This document shows positions 46,060-57,039 of a DNA stretch of 64,000 nucleotides, piece after piece. A program made the translations under genes and the position numbers. The stretch lies in the NCBI GenBank assembly GCA_027943335.1, contig BSBK01008425.1, positions 541,001 through 605,000 of the forward strand, given 5' to 3'. The notes under the pieces were generated by a model. The model saw only the letters and a program-made list of their open reading frames with translations, ran no database searches and was not told the origin of the DNA. The DNA is from Chamaecyparis obtusa (Eukaryota; Streptophyta; Pinopsida; Cupressales; Cupressaceae). Position 1 is the first letter of the stretch, and the number at the start of each line of letters is the position of its first letter.

Positions 46060-46742
46060 TGATGCAAGGTGTGGAAGCTAAGGGACCAAATGATGGCACA
46101 CCCTATAGATTCAACCCTGCTCAACAAATCATAGAAGCAACAACAACATAGTGAGATAGAGAAAGAAAGATCCTTCATATATTATTAACTTTTATTCAAA
46201 TTGATTCCTACATGTCAAGCTGTAAGGCCTTCCTAGTTAGGGCCAGATATTACAATGAATTACAAAAGTCCTCAAACATGCGAGGATCTACCAACAATAT
46301 TGATTCTACTATCTTCTATCTTCTCTTTGAACTCACTCCTAAACTCTAACCAAACAACTATACTTATACAAGAGGCCACCGAATTGAGTCTACCTTAAGA
46401 TCCATAAGCAATAGGAGGAACGGTCAGATCTAGGACCACACACTTCCCAATGATGGATACCAACATTAAATACATGACACATAATCAATGCACAAGTCAG
46501 CCTCAACATAAACTCAAAAATAAACTACTCCATAAGCAAGGATGATTGAGCAACAGACAAGCATCACCAAGTGTTAGAGAAACAACCGACCGCCCAGGAG
46601 ATAACCGACCATCCTCGGTAACCAAAGGAAACCGACCAACTACTGACCAAATTGGTCAAAGTAGGAACCAAGAAACATAGACAAACTTCAAAATATTTTT
46701 GGTGACATAGGATTTCTAGGGACCCAAGATGCTCCTACATCA
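46060..46742 (-). repeat. Chromovirus 5' LTR (683 bp)
   Basis: On the plus strand it runs from TGATGCAAGGTGTGG to GCTCCTACATCA. A TATAAGTA box on the minus strand is at 46361-46368. It is followed by the TSD TGTAG. Confidence 0.93.
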
Positions 46743-46747
46743 TGTAG

Positions 46748-47226
46748 TAATTTTGACATCAAGCAAAGAAATAGTAGAATCTATTGTCTCTCCATGAACT
46801 AATGCCTTATTGAAATATTTTACCTTCCATATCTTACCATCATCTTCATCTACTAGTTTTCTAAAATGACTCTTGAATTGATCCATGTATTCACCAAGAC
46901 TTTTACCACTATCACCAATATTTTTCTTTATAACCATAGGAGGTGGTCCTCTTCTTTTGTCCATTCCAATGTACCTACAAAACTTTTCTATATGTCCTAA
47001 GTTGTTTCATTTGTAACAAGTGGGTGGTCTTCTATCCTGATTAACCTATAGTTTATAAAACTTTGTAGTATGCCCAAGGTTATTGGATTTGTAGCATGTG
47101 ATCTTCGCTATTGATTCTTGTATGATGTAAGCTTTTCTATTTTTTAACTGATCAAGTTTCCTACATTCTTCTTTGTTGTGTCCATATGCATAACAGTTAT
47201 AACAATAACCAGTAAAGGATTTGAAA
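46748..47226 (-). pseudogene. Element F Gag, second part: zinc knuckles and C-terminal segment
   Basis: From 47226 down, the minus strand encodes SFTGYCYNCYAYGHNKEEC, an intact CX2CX4HX4C knuckle, then CYKSNNLGHTTKFY and CYK-stop-NNLGHIEKFC, two decayed knuckles. After these, 46740-46964 gives a basic and acidic segment (KRRGPPPMVIKKNIGDSGKSLGEYMDQFKSHF) that leads, without the expected protease, toward the unknown coding region beyond the chromovirus. Confidence 0.75.
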
Positions 47227-47231
47227 GGGCC

Positions 47232-50200
47232 TGTTGGTACTCAAAATGCAGTTTTGAGGTACCATGTAAAATGCTTGCTAAAGTGCTCCTTTTGGTCCAA
47301 AATGCACATGTGAGAAGGATGTTTCTAGGTCCTGTCATGAGTGGAGAGTGATTTGACACCTTGCATATATTCCGTTGAGTCATTTTGAGCCTTCAGTTCA
47401 GGTATTGAAATGGGTTTGCGTCATTTCATTCCTAGGAGGTCCTGAATGCAGAATTTGCCTGTGTTAAAGTCACAGGGAAGGGTCACTTTGAGGTTGAATA
47501 AAATGCACCCTGGAGAGCGTCATGAAAATCTGAGCCTAGATTCTTGTTGTACACATTGCATACTCTTTATGTATCAGGTTTTAGGTTTCTGTGATAATTT
47601 TTGACCCCGTTTATTCATCCCCTTCCGGAGGTGTTTTCTTGGATTTACATATTGCACTTTTCATAGTGAAGCCAGGAACTCTGTTTGTGAAGCTATATCT
47701 GATACCCGATGATTGGTCAAGAAGAATTAATGATGGATCTATATTGTAAACATGTTTCTCTTTTGACCTATCCATTTTTCACCCCTGATGAATCCATTTG
47801 ACCCATTTCCAAAAGCAAATCCATTTGCAGTTTTCATTGTTTTACTAAGGCCTGAATATGCATTTTATCCGGAAGCTTACTCTGACAACTTGTATCTTGC
47901 GCCCAAGTGATCCTAATATCAATCCGTTTGTGTCCTTGTGATCCATGCATAAAGCACTTCAATGCTTTAGGATTTTGGGTCTTGACCAATCCATTTGTTA
48001 GCTTTTCCAGGCCCATTCTGTTTGCAAAAAATGGGAAACTGCCTAGTTGTTCTGAATTGCAAAATCCCAGGAGCCAACTTTACCTGCTTATAACTTTTGA
48101 CCAGTCAAGCCTAATGTTGAAATTCTTGTTGCCCTGCATTGTAGACATAACATACTACTTCCAGTTTCAATTGGGACTCTCTGCCAATCCACCTTCTCAG
48201 TTTTTGAAGCCGATTCCATTTGCAATTTTTAGTACTTTTCTGCATGTCCTGAGTTTACTTCTGCAAGTACCTATTTTCAGCGAGTTATATCTTTTGTCTG
48301 AAAGATACCCAGATCAAATCAGTTGTGGATTTGGGTTGTAGACATCTTAACGTACAGGCATGCCAGTTTGTGGCTCCTCCGGGGCCCATTTGCTATTTTT
48401 ACCAGGATGCTTGCAGTTGCAGTTTATTATTTTCTAACGGTGGGTTTATAGGACAGAATGAAAGCGCCAACTTTGAAGGTTAATATCTTTCGGATCAGTT
48501 GCATTCAAGATATGATATTTCACAAGATGCTTGTTTGTATGATAAAGAATAGGCTCGTTCAGTGGCAGGCCTGGGCCAGGTGATTTCGTCAGTTTTTAGA
48601 GCTAGTTCCTGAGGCCAGTCGGTGCTGATTGGAGACTTTACAAAGGATGAAGAGAATTACTAAAAAAGTTCTTTGATATCGATGAGAGTGGAAGCTCATT
48701 AATATATTTGCATCATCATTTATTTGAGGCTAGCAGAATTGGCATCACAACTGTTATTTCCATGGATTTTATACGACATGTGATGAGGATTTTTGTGGAT
48801 GAAGAAGAAGATCTTTATTATGGGTCTCAACATATCATGCTGGCGAGTATTTGGATCCAAAGCTATGATGAATTTAAGGATGCAAGACACAGAGTGAAAT
48901 GGTGATTGATAGTCTTAACAAGATAAATACCCCCTAGAAAGAAGGAAAGCAGTTTGTTGTGGTGGAAGGAGTGCATTTGAGCTTGTTTTTATTTATGATG
49001 GGGCTCATGGAGAAACGTCCATCAATCATAAAATTTATGATCTGCATTGCAAATAGAGATAAACTTTTGGAGTCAATAATACTAATATGGACAGATGTAT
49101 GGATTCTACACATGCCAAAGTATTCAGTTGCTTACGCAGAAGGTATGAGGTTGCAGCTTTGTTACATTGTGATGTGCATGAAAAGTAAATGGGATGTGTG
49201 CATACAAACGGAATACACATGGAGCACATATTGTTTTAAAATGAATGTTTACAACATTGTGTTGTGCATTAAAGGTAGTGTGTAACAAATAAAGGTTATC
49301 GCCTACCCATTATGAACTGCAAGGAGAACTATATATTCTATATCAAGATGTTAAAATGTTGAAAGTCTACAGATTGATGATGGCATTTCAAGGTGTATAC
49401 TATATGTAACTCATGCCAAATTTGGGAGACTTGAGCAATATACAATGCCAGCATGAGTAGAGGCCTCAAAGCAATGTAGAGGCCTGTTCATGCATTAAAA
49501 AGGGAGAAGTTGTGCAAAGATGAAGGAATGGACAACATTAAAACAAAATAGGTTTTGTTTGTCCTGCGCAAGGACTCATGTATATCATGGAGATTGGAGG
49601 AAAGTGCGCTGGTCTCCAGTGCAAATAAAGGCAGACATCGTGAAGTTAATAAACTGGGAGTTTGTGAGGAGGCTTGTACATCTTATCAGCCAATTCATAT
49701 TGCAATTAGAAAATGTTTGTAAAGTAAAAGGGAGACTTGTGGCAATAAAAGACCAGTTTCGAATGACGGGCTACATGCAAATAAGACTAATCCACAATAA
49801 AGGAAGACTTGTGTTTGAAGAATGCAAAGTAAGAGATAAAATCAAGCATCGAGGGGAGATGCCTTGCACATAGTAATGGATCTAGCCAATGCATAAGGAG
49901 GGTTACGCATTCAAACAAGGAAGCAACCAGCATTTTAAAACATGGTGATAGCATGGAAAATGTCATATGTCAGGCTGGTTGAATGGATACCACTCAAATG
50001 AGTTTTTGAAGTTTTATTTTTCCATCTTGCCAGAGGCATCAAAGCCTTTTATCTATATGTTTATAATGTCACTGCCTGAGCACGTTGATGTGAATGTACA
50101 TCCTACAAATAGTAGAGCTGCCAGTTTGAAATGCTTCACTCACACAATGAAAAATGGAACCATGTTTTGCTTTTGCATGAGGTTATGAAGATGTTGCCTG

Positions 50201-52661
50201 CGTATGCTTGTAATCTAGAGAAAGACCAGTCAAATACACATTCTTAGCCACTATTTGGAGGTCCAGTGCATGGAAGAGAATGTGCACCAAGTGTATTGAG
50301 GAGCCGCATTGGGCATGAGTATTAAGACTTGTTGCAAACACTCTCAGGTCAACGACAGTGGAGTGGCCTGCACTTGAAGGAGGTCAGCGAGTGATTGGTA
50401 GGAGGCCAGTCACCATTTGTAGAGGCCTCACACATTGTTTTGAGGACTACCCCACCTAGCCAAGAAGAATAACCCATGAAATAACATAAACTCCCAGCTC
50501 AATGCAGCAGAATACCATTGCAATGGGACTCCTCACGCAAGAGCGGGCAGTGCCAGTGTAGAACTAATAAATTGGATTCCATTGTAAGTTAAATGAGGGC
50601 ATGCTATGTCTACAGGGGATCGGCATTGCTAGTGTTGTATTACAAATTTGGAAGCTGACACAACACAGAAGGCACTCACGCAAAGTGAAGGAAAGCCGCG
50701 GTAGGCAGAGAGAAGTTTTCAATAAGTTTGAAAGCTGCATAGAAAAGTTATCCCACATGCGTGGGGTGTTGGGTGTTTTTTAGTATTTATATACTAAAAC
50801 ACACAAACAATGAAATAAAGAAAGAACCATGGAGGCTATCAGCGGGCCCTTGGCAAGTGGTTTCTATGCAGTGGTGGGGCCCCCAATTTTGGCGCCCAGC
50901 ATGTAAAAAGTCTTTAAAATTTCAAAACCATATATCCCACATTTATCCGGGATGGGGAGAGTTTAATGAATATATGCAAAAACGGTCACAATGAAAGTAG
51001 AAAGAAGTGGAGGAAGCTCTACTCACATGACCCCTGACGCTACCTTGGTTTCTGTGCCAATGGGCCTGAACAAAAATAAATTTTGTAGGCTGATGACCTT
51101 AGGATTTGTGCGACTATCCGACGGTGGTTGCATGATTGCAAGGGCCGGATTTAGCCCTTGCGAACATGAGATAAGGTGACATGTGGCACACATGAGGACA
51201 TGGCGGGATATTGTTTTTCAGTGTCCAGGTGGAGACATAGACTAACCAAGCAGCGCCAGGTGGCAAAGGTCAAATGTGGTGTGCAGGTGCTGATGAGGTG
51301 GCTGGTTGACCAACCAGATGGTTGCTACTTGGCAAGTGGGTCCCGCACTTGTGGAAGCATAAAATAATTTAAATTTCAAAGAGAATTCCAGTGCATCTTC
51401 AAAGACATTCAAAAATTAAAGTTAAAAACATGTTTTTATATAGTTTTAAACTATATTAAAAATTCGAATATCAAAAATTACAGAGCTAGGAGACTGTTTT
51501 AATAGCTAGGGGCTTCACGTGTCAGGCCAAATATGGAGTATAATATACCGTCGGAAAGGTCTCGATGCGAGGATTCCGATTTTGGAATCAGATTTTGCAC
51601 AGGTGGTTGTTTGCTCACATTGTTTTTAGTTTAAGTTTTAGGGGGGCCAAGAAGATATTTTTGAGATATTTGATTCGTTATGTCCGATGACTCATGTGTT
51701 TTCAAGGGGATAGAGCAGATTAGGTTTGCTGTTCCAGACTTCATGACTCATTCAGTGAGTAGTTCAGAGTTTGACAAGTGTCAGTTGGTAATGCTTTTTG
51801 GTGTTTCCCCCTTCTCTTCTTAGTCTCAATTTTTTTCATTTCGAAGGGTTCCAATCTTTTTGCATGAGCAGAGCTCTGCAAGTTTGAGTTCCATGAATAC
51901 AAGTTTTAGTTTCATTTCAGAGTTATGATTTTGAGTTTTCTAGATTGAATGTATAGTTTCAGAATGATTCAATGAAATACAATGAAAATCCTTTTTCATG
52001 TTTGTCTGATGTCTCTTTGTGTCTTTGTCAAATTATTGTACACTGATTTGTAAGGCATATCTATGTACCTATTTACAAGGTAAACAGTGTAATGATTTTC
52101 AAGTTTCTTTCAAGGAGAGTGTAATATCTTGAAGATTATTGCTGATAGTATGATGTTTCATAAGGATCTGATGTCTAGATAGGGGGAAGAAAGAATGATG
52201 TGCAAGGTGCATTGTTTGATTTCTAGTTGTATAAGATTTGAAGTTTTCTGTTGATATGCATCTCATGACTCCATGCCCAAGATTAGGCACTGGCTTGACT
52301 AGACTTGTAACCAATCAATTTAACCAATCAACTTTCCCTTTCTGTTGATGAGTCTGAAAGATAGATTGAGCATGTGGGTAGGCTTCCCATAACAAAGGTT
52401 CATCTCAGTCATGAATCTTGTTGCAAGATGTATTTATTCTATTTAATCCATTAGTGAATCTGCTTATTAAGTGTTTGTATTAGTTTATATCTATTTGCAT
52501 AAGCAGAGGAATGAGGTACACCCGCCTGGGTCCATGGAGCCCGAAGTGAAGAAGGATTTAATCCTTGTCAATTAGCATTTCTTTTGCCAGGAAAAGAGCA
52601 TCAAAGGGGAGAGATCAGGTTATGATCTAGTTATTTACCCGTACAAGAAAAACTGCTAACA
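47232..52661. mobile_element. Segment G: 5.43-kb TG...CA insertion with 5-bp TSD, no transposon genes (possible giant solo LTR)
   Basis: The left edge is GGGCC then TGTTGGTACTC; the right edge is CTGCTAACA then GGGCC. So it has TG...CA termini and a 5-bp TSD (47227-47231 and 52662-52666). It splits the Gag of element F exactly between two zinc knuckles. I find no Gag, protease, RT or integrase on either strand, and no internal direct repeat of its ends. A TATA-like TTTATATA and an AATAAA on the plus strand lie near 50787 and 50814. Plus-strand frames such as 48959-49285 and 49520-49873 match nothing I know. A solo LTR is the simplest reading; a gene-free LARD element with unseen LTRs is the alternative. 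Confidence 0.65.
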
Positions 52662-52666
52662 GGGCC

Positions 52667-53388
52667 TTTACCTCTACAATCTCTTTTCATGTGTCCAAGT
52701 TTTTTGCATCCATAACATCTACATCTAAAAGGTCTAGTTTGATCTCTAGGTCTCTCAAATGTAGGTCTTTCTTCAATCTTTGCTTCATGTGATTCCTCAT
52801 GAGTTTTATAACATTCTCCTTCATTGTATCCAACTCTAGTCATATCTCCTTTAGGTTTCTATCTCTCTCTCTGTTCATCAATCTTATCAATGCTCATATG
52901 TAACTTCTCAATGTGTAATTTGGCTTGAGTGAGTTCACATTTAATGATCTGATTTTATTTTTCTAATTCTAGGCATTTATCCTTGTAGTGATCAAGTTCA
53001 ATATGCATTTCTCCTATCTTTGTGTTTTCTCCTTTTAGAGTCTCTTCAACTTTGTATCTTGCATCCTTATCATGTTGAATCTCTTTAATCATAAGAAGAT
53101 TAATTTTTTCTTTTTCTTGCTCCAGATTCTTTACTTGGTTTGATGTATCATTTTCTGAATCCTCCTTGATCTTTTCCATAAGGTCTTATCTCTGACTTCT
53201 TGAAAGTTCAAGCTATTCCTTTAGATTCTTGATAAAACCTTCTGCTCTTCTTAATTTGAATTTTAAATCACCATTCTCAGCCTTTTCTTTGTCTAGGTCA
53301 TCAAGTGCTACATCAAATTTCTCTTGCAAATTTTCTAAATCCATTCCAATCTCCCTTAAGTTGTTAGACTTTCTATCCAAGGGCCAAT
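52667..53388 (-). pseudogene. Element F Gag, first part: coiled coil and zinc knuckle
   Basis: Starting at an ATG near 53343, just inside the PBS, the minus strand encodes a highly charged heptad-rich stretch (LENLQEKFDVALDDLDKEKAE and, at 52955-53179, MEKIKEDSENDTSNQVKN) that should form a coiled coil. The frame at 52631-52843 ends in RPFRCRCYGCKKLGHMKRDC, a CX2CX4HX4C knuckle. The UBN2-type domain of normal copia Gag is absent. Several stops are present. Confidence 0.75.
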
Positions 53389-53389
53389 A

Positions 53390-53402
53390 GCTCTGATACT
53401 AA
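53390..53402 (-). promoter_or_regulatory. Element F primer binding site (mutated Met type)
   Basis: The minus strand reads TTAGTATCAGAGC just inside the LTR, a one-base change from the copia PBS TTGGTATCAGAGC. Confidence 0.7.
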
Positions 53403-53403
53403 T

Positions 53404-54055
53404 TGTTAGGATTGAGTAATACTGAGAGGGGGGTGAATTGGTATTAAAACACTTTATATTAAACTTAAAACAATTCCAAATAAACCATATGAATACTAAA
53501 ATGAAAAGAACATAAAAACATAACACATAACTCATAACACCATTATTTATTTTCGAGGAAATCCTAGCCAAGGGAAAACCCCATTGGGGATTGTACCCAC
53601 AACTATGCACTAAAATATAGTATCTATGCTAGGAGATCTAGCCCTATTAGGAGATTAGTATTACATAGTACATTTTCTTGTTAAAGGAATATAAAATCTA
53701 TTAAAGGTATACAAAACCATGTTAAAGGTGTAGTGAGCTTACAACTCTTACAATCAATAATTCAGTTACAAAAGTATTCTCAAGAGTGAACAATACAAGC
53801 ATATGCTAGGCTTTGATATTTCCAGTTATAGTTCTCAATAGCCTCTGTTAATCTCTGATCTCGCATCTATTATCAACCATTATAGATATCCTTAATTCTC
53901 ATCCATATCTCATACATATCCTGTCTTCCTATCGCTTTCACAAAACACTCTTTATTTATATCTATCCTATCATCCGGTCGGCTCTCAAATAAAGTACAAA
54001 ACATAATAATTAATCATGGAAATAATAAATACTAAGTTAGAGATCTTGTGTTACC
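53404..54055 (-). repeat. Element F 5' LTR, partial
   Basis: It matches the 3' LTR up to about 53965, including TATAAATA at 53953-53960. The last 90 bases before element H do not align obviously with the other copy, so there may be an LTR indel. The rest of the LTR should lie on the far side of H, outside the window. Confidence 0.8.
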
Positions 54056-55064
54056 TGTGTGCTATAAATATGTCACACTTCTATGGATCATTACATGCAA
54101 GGAAACTCAAGAATGAGCCCTCACAAATCGATCCATAGCTCCCTAGGCATGGAGTGCAAGGGTTTTAAGAATGCTCTCAGCTAGAGCTATTTAGCCTATA
54201 ACCTTGCTAGTAAACCATGCAATGGGAGATTCAATGAAGACAAGGGCAAGAATGCCAATATCCTCAAGAATCAAGAATGAAAATGCAATGCAAGCTAGAT
54301 TAAGAATGGAAATGCAAGCTAAACTATGGAAATGAAAGATGCAAGTATTACAAAGCCTCCTAGTTAAACTAGATGAATTAATCTAAAGCATAAAGGAAAT
54401 CTAAGCTAAGAATGCCATGAAAATGAAGCTACTATGCAAGAAATGAAATCTAACTATGAAGCAAGAAAGCCATGATGATGCAAGAATGAAGACAAGAAGA
54501 TAGAGTGTTGATGAAGATCCAAGATGAATGCCAACAATGCTCCAAATCTTCAAACCCTAGATGCAAGAATGTCTCCAAAAGCTCCAAGATGACCTAGAAA
54601 ACCTGTAGCATAACAATAGCATAAAAAGTTGGGGATCTAGAATGAAGAAGAGAGCTCTTCTTTTATAGGAAATGAGAAGGAATGGACCATGGAGATTAAG
54701 AGGCAAAAGATTTAATCAACGGTGGAGCTTAAAAGAGGAGCAATCCATGTGCACAAATATCCTCCAATAGGAAAATAAGAGTTGACTTTTGTGTCCATAT
54801 GAGACAAAAAGTGCTTTTTCCCTTTTTATAAAATAAGAATAATGCTTTATTTGTGCAACTTAGGATAAGAGGAAAAGTGGGGCTTTTTATTTATTAAAAG
54901 GGGAGGAAATATTCCTTTTAAATAAATAAAAACTTAGGATAAGATGGTTAGCCCATAGAAAATAATCGAATAAATGATAGAACTAGGATTTGATCAAGAA
55001 TAAGCAATTGATGATTTAGCAAATGGGGGCTAATAGTCTAGGTGACCATTTTTAGGTGTATACA
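54056..55064 (-). repeat. Element H 3' LTR (1009 bp)
   Basis: On the plus strand it starts TGTGTGCTATAAATATG and ends TTTAGGTGTATACA, next to the PPT. It is identical to the 5' LTR wherever both can be seen. A TATAAAAG box on the minus strand is at 54660-54667. Confidence 0.95.
54660..54667 (-). promoter_or_regulatory. Putative TATA box of element H LTR
   Basis: TATAAAAG on the minus strand, a strong plant TATA match, lies about 400 bases into the LTR on the element strand. The copy in the 5' LTR that would drive the genome-length RNA should be at about 64119, outside the window. Confidence 0.5.
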
Positions 55065-55080
55065 TTTGCCCCTCTTTGAC
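55065..55080 (-). promoter_or_regulatory. Element H polypurine tract
   Basis: GTCAAAGAGGGGCAAA on the minus strand ends at the LTR start TGTATACACC. It primes plus-strand DNA. Confidence 0.85.
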
Positions 55081-57039
55081 TAATGTGTGATCGATCTGGG
55101 AACACATGCAGTCAAAGAATAGATCAGCCAAGAAGGCAAGCAAACAACCAAGAAAGCAAGCAATAGCGATTTTGACAGATGTGAGATCGATTTGGGATCA
55201 CATGCAGTCAAAGAATAAAATAGCCAAGAAGGCAAGCAAGTAGCCAAGAAGGCAAGAAGATAGTGATCTGACTCCAAAGAATGAAGTACAGAGAGATAGC
55301 AAATCCTGCATGGTCAGCCTGGTAGCGACAGTACTGAACACTTAGGAAAGAGATAGCTAATAAGATATGATGTGTCTGCCCCCTCGGGATCGAAAGCGAA
55401 ATCAAGTAGAGGGAATGCAGAAGCAAGAGCAACATGATCAAATCACTAGAAATCATAATCGAAGATGAAAGATAATAGAATAACCATCAACCAATGAAGG
55501 GATGCCCCACACATGGGACCCGGGGCACGAACCAAGCGGTCCCTCAACCCGGAAACACCACGGAGGGGGATTTGAACTTGGGATTTGAAAGTGAATGAAA
55601 GACTAGAAGTTTGAAAGAGATGGGGATGAAGAGGTTATGATGCCCCAGCGAAGATCAAAGGATCAGACCTCAAAAGGTCAGCCAACTGCATGAAAGAGGG
55701 GGAAAAGGTGATTTGGATGATCAAGGTGAACTCGGATTTCGGTTTCGATCCCGAAATGAAAGGAAAATGATGTGATATGAAAGACAAGAAGGTGAAAGAC
55801 ATGATCGGGAAGAAGCGAAAGGTGAGCGCAGTTGATTAACAAGTCCATGAAAGATGAAAGGAGAGCTCTCTCCATATGCAAGATGCAAAACTAAACTAAC
55901 ATGAACCTAAGAAATGCAAGCTACATGAAAAGTGGTTTACTTGCAAGGTTACAAAGCCAATAGACATCTAATATTCATCATCGAGCATTATTGGTAGCGT
56001 CGCAAGACCATACAATACACACTAGCATAACTATGTGAATATGAATATGATCTTTATCAGATAGGAATGTGGAAATCTCACCTAGGCATCAAAGACATGT
56101 AGGTCAAGATGACTAGCACAGTGAGATTACCTAAGTTTAATATAGCAAGATTATACTCGCATCGAGACACAAGGAAAGTCAAGATGGCTACAAGTATGCA
56201 CTTGCACAATAGTCAAGGATAATACCTTGTAGGTCCAAAGTGTCAAGTAAGACCAGCATAAATGCTCATGACAGTGAGGACCAACAAAATATACCCACAA
56301 GCAGATAAAGAAATAAAACATGTTCTCATACCCTCAGTCTTCTAGCTATGCATCATCGAAAACAATCATAGGGGGAGAACACTCAGCAAAGAAATCCTCA
56401 TAGACAGCACGCAAAGAAATAAAATCAAACAAATCTCAGCAAGTCAAGTGCGTGTGTGTAGGTCATAGAGTCAAACTTTGAGTATTGCATCTGCAAGTGA
56501 GAAATATTGCATCATCTAGACTGTGGGTAGGATATCTGATAAGTGTTAAGAAACACTCGACGCAAGGGTAGTGTTGAAAAACACAGTTGAGGTGGTGTTG
56601 AAAAACACCATTGGAACCAAGTTGCCCAAGAAACCCAGACGCACAAAGAGACCCAAGATAAGCTTAAAGAAACATATGCCCCCTAGACTAAGACGATAAT
56701 CAATTCCAGGCTAGGAGAGGCAAAGCGAGAAGTGGAGCGAAAGAGCGCCACGCAAGACTGATAGACATAGGTGCAGAGGGTCTCAAGCAGTGCCTGTTTC
56801 CAGGTTTTCACCACTTGATAGATTTTTTTCAGGACTTTTTATAATTTTTTTGTATTTTTGCTACCAAGGCACCTGTTTCCAGGTTTTCACCAAGGCACTT
56901 TTTCAATTTTTTTTTATTTTTTATTTTTTGAATTTTTTTGGTTTTTTTTTGTATTTTTTTCAGTATCATATATGATTTTTTTTTTTTTTTTTCAGGATCA
57001 TAAAATATGTACAAAGAATGCCCCAGACAGGAACGGGCA
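55081..57039 (-). other. Element H non-coding 3' region
   Basis: No domain or long frame is seen between the large frame and the PPT. A unit of about 97 bp (GTGATCGATCTGGGA...CACATGCAGTCAAAGAATA, then GCCAAGAAGGCAAGCAA) is present twice, near 55084 and 55181. From 56800 to 57000 there are long T runs (A on the element strand) and two copies of CCTGTTTCCAGGTTTTCACC. Such long tails are usual in Tat-like elements and may hold the site of deleted pol sequence. Confidence 0.7.

Larger units (their letters stand above)
40816..46742 (-). mobile_element. Complete chromovirus (Ty3/gypsy with chromodomain), decayed
   Basis: Both LTRs are 683 bp (40816-41498 and 46060-46742), and the 5-bp TSD TGTAG is at 40811-40815 and 46743-46747. 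The PBS is Met-type. Internal order is Gag, knuckle, protease, RT, RNase H, integrase, chromodomain. Frequent LTR mismatches and stops in every domain show an old insertion. It lies in the coding region of element F and is a close relative of element A. Confidence 0.95.
36199..54055 (-). mobile_element. Element F: copia-like non-autonomous retrotransposon with unknown long frame
   Basis: F has a 3' LTR (36199-37018) with a polypurine tract at its inner edge, and a 5' LTR (from 53404) with a decayed Met-type PBS. Between them, leaving out a chromovirus and the segment at 47232-52661, are a coiled-coil plus zinc-knuckle Gag and about 3.5 kb of unfamiliar coding sequence. No protease, integrase, RT or RNase H could be found. 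The 5' LTR is cut at 54055 by element H. The five bases left of F are CTTAT. F may have used copia proteins supplied by other elements. Confidence 0.8.

Noticed and set aside
48708..50188. Plus-strand frames of 65 to 117 codons within segment G
   Set aside because: They are short, unlinked, match nothing recognisable and are no longer than expected by chance in such sequence.
55280..55456. Leu-rich minus-strand frames resembling membrane proteins
   Set aside because: They lie in the non-coding tail of element H, and the Leu-rich reading follows from the AAG/CAAG-rich repeats there.
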